Shown here piece by piece: positions 60,001 through 64,000 of a stretch of 64,000 nt of DNA. Numbering within the stretch: the stretch's first letter is position 1; every line of letters starts with the position of its first letter. Below the pieces are notes generated by a model that was not told the DNA's origin, ran no database searches, and saw only the letters and a list, made by a program, of their open reading frames with translations. Location of the stretch: NCBI GenBank assembly GCA_963691815.1, contig OY829667.1, positions 23,200,587 through 23,264,586 on the forward strand. The letters run 5' to 3'. Source of the stretch: Echiichthys vipera. Its lineage: Eukaryota; Chordata; Actinopteri; Perciformes; Trachinidae. A program made the translations under genes and the position numbers.

Positions 60001-63000
60001 TTGTTTTATCACGTTTTTGTGGTATTTTCATCCGTTTTTAGTCTTTTTTGTCACGTTTTTGTGGTGTTTTCATCTGTTTTTAGTCGTTTCATCATATTTT
60101 TCTGGAGTTTTGCGTCTGTCTTTAGTTGTTTTGTCATGTTCTTGTGGTGTTTTCGTCTGTTTTTAGTCGTTTCATCACGTTTTTGTGCTGTTTTCATCTG
60201 TTTTTAGTTGTTTTATCATATTTTTGTGGTGTTTTCATCTGTTTTTAGTCGTTTCATCACGTTTTTGTTGAGTTTTGCATATGTTTTAAGTTGTTTCATC
60301 ACGGTTTTGTGGTGTTTTCATCTGTTTTAGGTGGTTTCATCACGTTTTTGTGGTGTTTTCATCTGTTTTTAGTTTTTTTTGCTGTGTCTTGCGTCTGTTT
60401 TTAGTCGTTTTGTCATGTTTTTGTGGAGTTTTGCGTGTGTTTTCAGTCGTTTCATCATGTTTTGTGGAGTTTTGCGTCTATTTTTAGTCGTTTCATTACG
60501 TTTTGTGGTGTTTTCGTCTGTTTTTAGTTGTTTTATCATATTTTTGTGGTGTTTTGATCTTTTTTTGGTCATTTTGTCACGTTTTTGTTGTGTTTTCATC
60601 TACTTTTAGTCATTTTTGTCACGTTTTTTTGTGGTGTTTTCATCAGTTTTTAGTCGTTTTTTCATGTTTTTGTGGGTTTTTTTCGTCTGTTTTAAGTCGT
60701 TTCATCACGTATTTGTGGTGTTTTCATCTGTTTTTAGTTGTTTCATAATGTTTTTCTGGAGTTTTGCGTCTGTTTTTAGTCGTTTTGTCATGTTTTTGTG
60801 GAGTCTTGGTCTGTTTGTAGTCGTTTTGTCAGGTTTTTTTTGGTGTTTTCATCTGTTTTTAGTCGTTTCATCACGTTTTTGTTCAGCTTTTCCTCTGTTT
60901 TTAGTTGTTTCATCACGGTTTAGTGGTGTTTTTGTCTGTTTTTAGTCGTTTTATCACGTTTTTGTGGTGTTTTCATCTGTTTTTAGTCGTTTTTGCGGTG
61001 TCTTGCGTCTTTTTTTAGTCGTTTCATCACATTTTTGTGGTGTGTTTCGTCTGTTAATAGTTGTTTTATCACGTTTTTGTTGAGTTTTGAATCTGTTTTT
61101 AGTTGTTTCATCACATATTTGTGGTGTTTTCGTCTGTTTTCAGTCGTTTCATCATGTTTTTGTGGTGCTATGATATGTTTTTAGTTGTTTTGTCATGTTT
61201 TTGTGGTGTTTTCATTTGTTTTCAGTCGTTTCATCATGTTTTGTGGAGTTTTGCGTCTGTTTTTAGTCGTTTCATCACTTTTTTGTGGTGTTTTCGTTTG
61301 TTGTTATTTGTTTTATCATATTTTTGTGGTGTTTTGATCTTTTTTGGGTCGTTTTGTCATGTTTTTGTGGTGTTTTCATCCGTTTTTAGTCGTTTTGTCT
61401 GTCATGTTTTTGTGGTGTTTTCGTCTGTTTTTAGTCGTTTCATCACGTTTTTGTGTTTTTTTCATCCGTGTTTAGTCGTTTTTATAACGTTTTTGTGGAG
61501 TTTTGCGTCTGTTTTTAGACGTTTTGTCATGTTTTTGTGGTGTTTTCATCCGTTTTTAGTCGTTTTGTCATGTTCCTTTGGAGTTTTGCGTCTGTTTTTA
61601 GATGTTTCATCATATTTTTGTGGTTTTATCATCTGTTTTTAGTCATTTTTGTAATGTTTTTGTGATGTTTTCATCCGTTTTAAGTCGTTTTGTAATGTTT
61701 TTGCTGTGTTTTCGTCTGTTTTTTGGTCCTTTCATTGCGTTTCGTGGTGTTTTCATCTGTTTTTAGTCGTTTCATCATGTTTTTGTGGAGTTTTGCGTCT
61801 GGTTTAAGTCGTTTTATCACATTTTTGTGTTTTTTTCATCTTTTTTCAAGTCGTTTCGTCATGTTTCTGTGGAGTTTTGCGTCTGTTTTGAGGTGTTTTG
61901 TCATGTTCTTGTGGTGTTTTTGTCTGTTTTTAGTCGTTTCATCACGTTTTTGTTGTGTTTTCATCTGTTTTTAGTCGTTTCATCATGTTTTTGTGGAGTT
62001 TTCAACCGTTTTTAGTCGTTTTGTAATGTTTTTGTGGTGTTTTCGTCTGTTTTTTGGTCGTTTCCTCGCGTTTTGTAGTGCTTTCATCCATTTTTAGTCG
62101 TTTCATAATGTTTTTGTGGAGTTTTGCGTCTGTTTTTAGTCGTTTTGTCACGTTTTAGTGGTGTTTTCATCGGTTTTTAGTCGTTTTGTCATATTTCTGT
62201 GGAGTTTTACGTCTGTTTTTAGTTGTTTCGTCATGTTGTGGTGTTTTCGTCTGTTTTTGGTCGTTTTGTCACCTTTTTGTGGTGCTTTCACCCGTTTTTA
62301 GTCATTTTGTAATGTTTTTGTGGTGTTTTCGTCTGTTTTTTGGTCGTTTTGTCATGTTCCTTTGGAGTTTTGCGTCTGTTTTTAGTCGTTTCATCATATT
62401 TTTGTGGTTTTATCATCTGTTTTTAGTCGTTTTATCACGTTTTTGTGGTGTTTTCATCTGTTTTTAGTCATTTTTGTAATGTTTTTGTGATGTTTTCATC
62501 CGTTTTAAGTCGTTTTGTAATGTTTTTGTGGTGTTTTCGTCTGTTTTTTGGTTCTTTCGTTGCGTTTCGTGGTGTTTTCATCTGCTTTTAGTCGTTTCGT
62601 CATGTTTCTGTTGAGTTTTGCGTCTGTTTTGAGGTGTTTTGTCATGTTCTTGTGGTGTTTTTGTCTGTTTTTAGTCGTTTTATCACGTTTTAGTGGTGTT
62701 TTCATCTGTTTTTAGTCGTTTTGTCATATTTCTGTGGAGTTTTACGTCTGTTTTTAGTTGTTTTGTCATGTTGTGGTGTTTTCGTCTGTTTTTGGTCGTT
62801 TTGTCACCTTTTTGTGGTGCATTCACCCGTTTTTAGTCATTTTGTAATGTTTTTGTGGTGTTTTTGTCTGTTTTTTGGTCGTTTTGTCATGGTCCTTTGG
62901 AGTTTTGCGTCTGTTTTTAGTCGTTTCATCATATTTTTGTGGTTTTATCATCTGTTTTTAGTCGTTTTATCACGTTTTTGTGGTGTTTTCATCTCTTTTT

Positions 63001-64000
63001 AGTCATTTTTGTAAGGTTTTTGTGATGTTTTCATCCGTTTTAAGTCGTTTTGTAATGTTTTTGTGGTGTTTTCGTCTGTTTTTTGGTCCTTTCATTGCGT
63101 TTCGTGGTGTTTTCATCTGTTTTTAGTCGTTTCGTCATGTTTCTGTAGAGTTTTGCGTCTGTTTTGAGGTGTTTTGTCATGTTCTTGTGGTGTTTTTGTC
63201 TGTTTTTAGTCGTTTCATCACGTTTTTGTTGTGTTTTCATCTGTTTTTAGTCGTTTCATCATGTTTTTGTGGAGTTTTGCGTCTGTTTTTAGTCGATTTA
63301 TCATGTTTTAGTGGTGTTTTCATCTGTTTTTAGTCGTTTTGTCATATTTCTGTGGAGTTTTGCGTCTGTTTTTAGTCGTTTTATCATGTTTTTGTGGTGT
63401 TTTCATCTGTTTTTAATCGTTTCATCATGTTTTTGTGGTGTTTTTGTGTGTTTGTAGTCGTTTCATCACGTTTTTGTGGTGTTTTCATCTGTTTTTAGTC
63501 GTTTCATCATGTTTTTGTGGAGTTTTAAGTCTGTTTTTAGTTGTTTTGTCATGTTGTGGTGTTTTCGTCTGTTTTTGGTCGTTTTGTCACCTTTTTGTGG
63601 TGCTTTCACCCGTTTTTAGTCGTTTTGTAATGTTTTTGTGGTGTTTTCGTCTGTTTTTTGTTGGTTTCCTCGCGTTTTGTGGTGCTTTCATCCGTTTTTT
63701 GGTCGTTTCATAATGTTTTTGCGTCTGTTTTTAGACGTTTTGTCACGTTTTAGTGGTGTTTTCATCTGTTTTTAGTCGTTTTGTCATATTTCTGTGGAGT
63801 TTTGCGTCTGTTTTTAGTCGTTTTATCATGTTTTTGTGGTGTTTTCATCTGTTTTTAGTCGTTTCATCATGTTTTTGTGGTGTTTTTGTCTGTTTTTAGT
63901 TTTTTCATCACGTTTTTGCGGTGTTTTCATCTGTTTTTAATCGTTTTTGTCATGTTATTGTGGTGTTTTCATCCGTTTTTTGTCGTTTTTTCGTATTTTT
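60001..64000. repeat. Third consecutive domain B unit, cut by the window end
   Basis: Matches 54,600-58,599 at a constant offset of 5,401 up to the last base. It includes the 535-bp tandem pair (62,186/62,721) and so belongs to the long form. Small differences include TGCTGTGTC for TGCGGTGTC near 60,383 and GTTAATAG for GTTTATAG near 61,056. Confidence 0.85.

Larger units (their letters stand above)
1..64000. repeat. 41/42-bp satellite DNA array spanning the entire window
   Basis: Every stretch I read, from first base to last, is a head-to-tail series of a monomer of 41 bp (sometimes 42). The most regular landmarks are TTTTTAGTCG at each monomer boundary and TTTTTGTGG near the middle. Consensus composition is T 23, G 8, C 6, A 4 of 41. 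All monomers point the same way; I saw no inverted block. No unique sequence longer than a fragment of a monomer interrupts the array, and no transposon ends, coding sequence or RNA gene were recognised. Such arrays are typical of eukaryotic centromeric, pericentromeric or other heterochromatic DNA; the location is inference. I do not recognise the family by name. Confidence 0.97.

Noticed and set aside
1..64000. Roughly 200 open reading frames of 60-179 codons on both strands, encoding Phe/Cys/Val-rich peptides (forward) or Lys/Thr-rich peptides (reverse).
   Set aside because: They are translations of the 41/42-bp repeat in rotating frames. They overlap each other in different frames, end at the same place in the monomer, lack any recognisable domain, and change frame freely between copies when a monomer is gained or lost.
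1..64000. CRISPR array.
   Set aside because: The period is in a plausible range, but the whole 41 bp is conserved; there are no unique spacers, no leader and no cas genes.
1..64000. Telomeric or subtelomeric simple repeat.
   Set aside because: No TTAGGG, TTTAGGG or similar short telomere repeat runs were seen; the unit is 41 bp.
1..64000. CENP-B box as evidence for a centromere.
   Set aside because: The monomer contains TTCG in some variants, but I found no match to the required downstream A and CGGG of the box, so centromere identity is not supported by this motif.
1..64000. Transposon or retroelement inside the array.
   Set aside because: No terminal inverted repeats, long terminal repeats, poly-A tail with target duplication or reverse transcriptase or transposase motifs were seen; all sequence reduces to monomers.
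1..64000. T-runs as intrinsic transcription terminators, or the TTTAAA motif as TATA-like promoters.
   Set aside because: The T-runs are part of every monomer and no GC-rich hairpin precedes them. TTTAAA occurs only as a monomer variant with no gene downstream.

Overview
The whole 64-kb window is one uninterrupted tandem-repeat (satellite) array. I found no protein-coding gene, RNA gene, transposon, CRISPR array or unique-sequence island in it. The basic monomer is 41 bp (42 bp in some variants). On the given strand it has a left half beginning GTTTCATCACG and ending TTTTTGTGGT, and a right half beginning GTTTTCATCTG and ending TTTTTAGTC. About 1,550 monomers are present, all in the same orientation. 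The consensus is roughly 56% T, 20% G, 15% C and 10% A (34% GC). This points to a eukaryotic genome, probably a heterochromatic block resolved by long reads. Nearly all common monomer variants can be explained by C-to-T or G-to-A change at CpG positions, which suggests a host that methylates CpG, such as a vertebrate or plant. I cannot name the species or the chromosomal location from sequence alone.

The monomers are organised in nested higher-order repeats (HORs). Positions 1-26,600 (domain A) are built from units of about 3.4-3.5 kb (A1, A2) and a 2.63-kb unit (R). These form a 9.2-9.6 kb super-unit A1-A2-R with two complete copies (4,532-14,140 and 14,141-23,295), preceded by a rearranged partial copy (1-4,531) and followed by an irregular A-derived tract. 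Domain B (26,647-36,430) uses a different set of variants in units of 3.8 and 6.0 kb. Domain C (36,265-39,741) is a tandem pair of about 1.74 kb. After an A-type transition (39,742-42,271), a copy of the earlier 20,942-35,751 segment reappears at 42,272-59,923, shifted by 21.3-24.2 kb and enlarged by a 2,719-bp tandem duplication. The final part (59,924-64,000) starts another copy of the B unit and runs off the window.

Copies differ mostly by gain or loss of whole monomers (41, 42, 82-83, 412 bp and so on) and by few substitutions. This fits unequal crossover or in-register recombination and recent segmental amplification. The many short open reading frames are by-products: the monomer has one forward in-frame stop (the TAG in TTTTTAG), and 41 is not divisible by 3, so frames rotate through the repeat. 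They should not be annotated as genes. I see no evidence of a new protein-based system. The points of interest are the monomer's dimeric origin, its helically phased T-tracts, its CpG-driven diversification and the multi-level HOR architecture.
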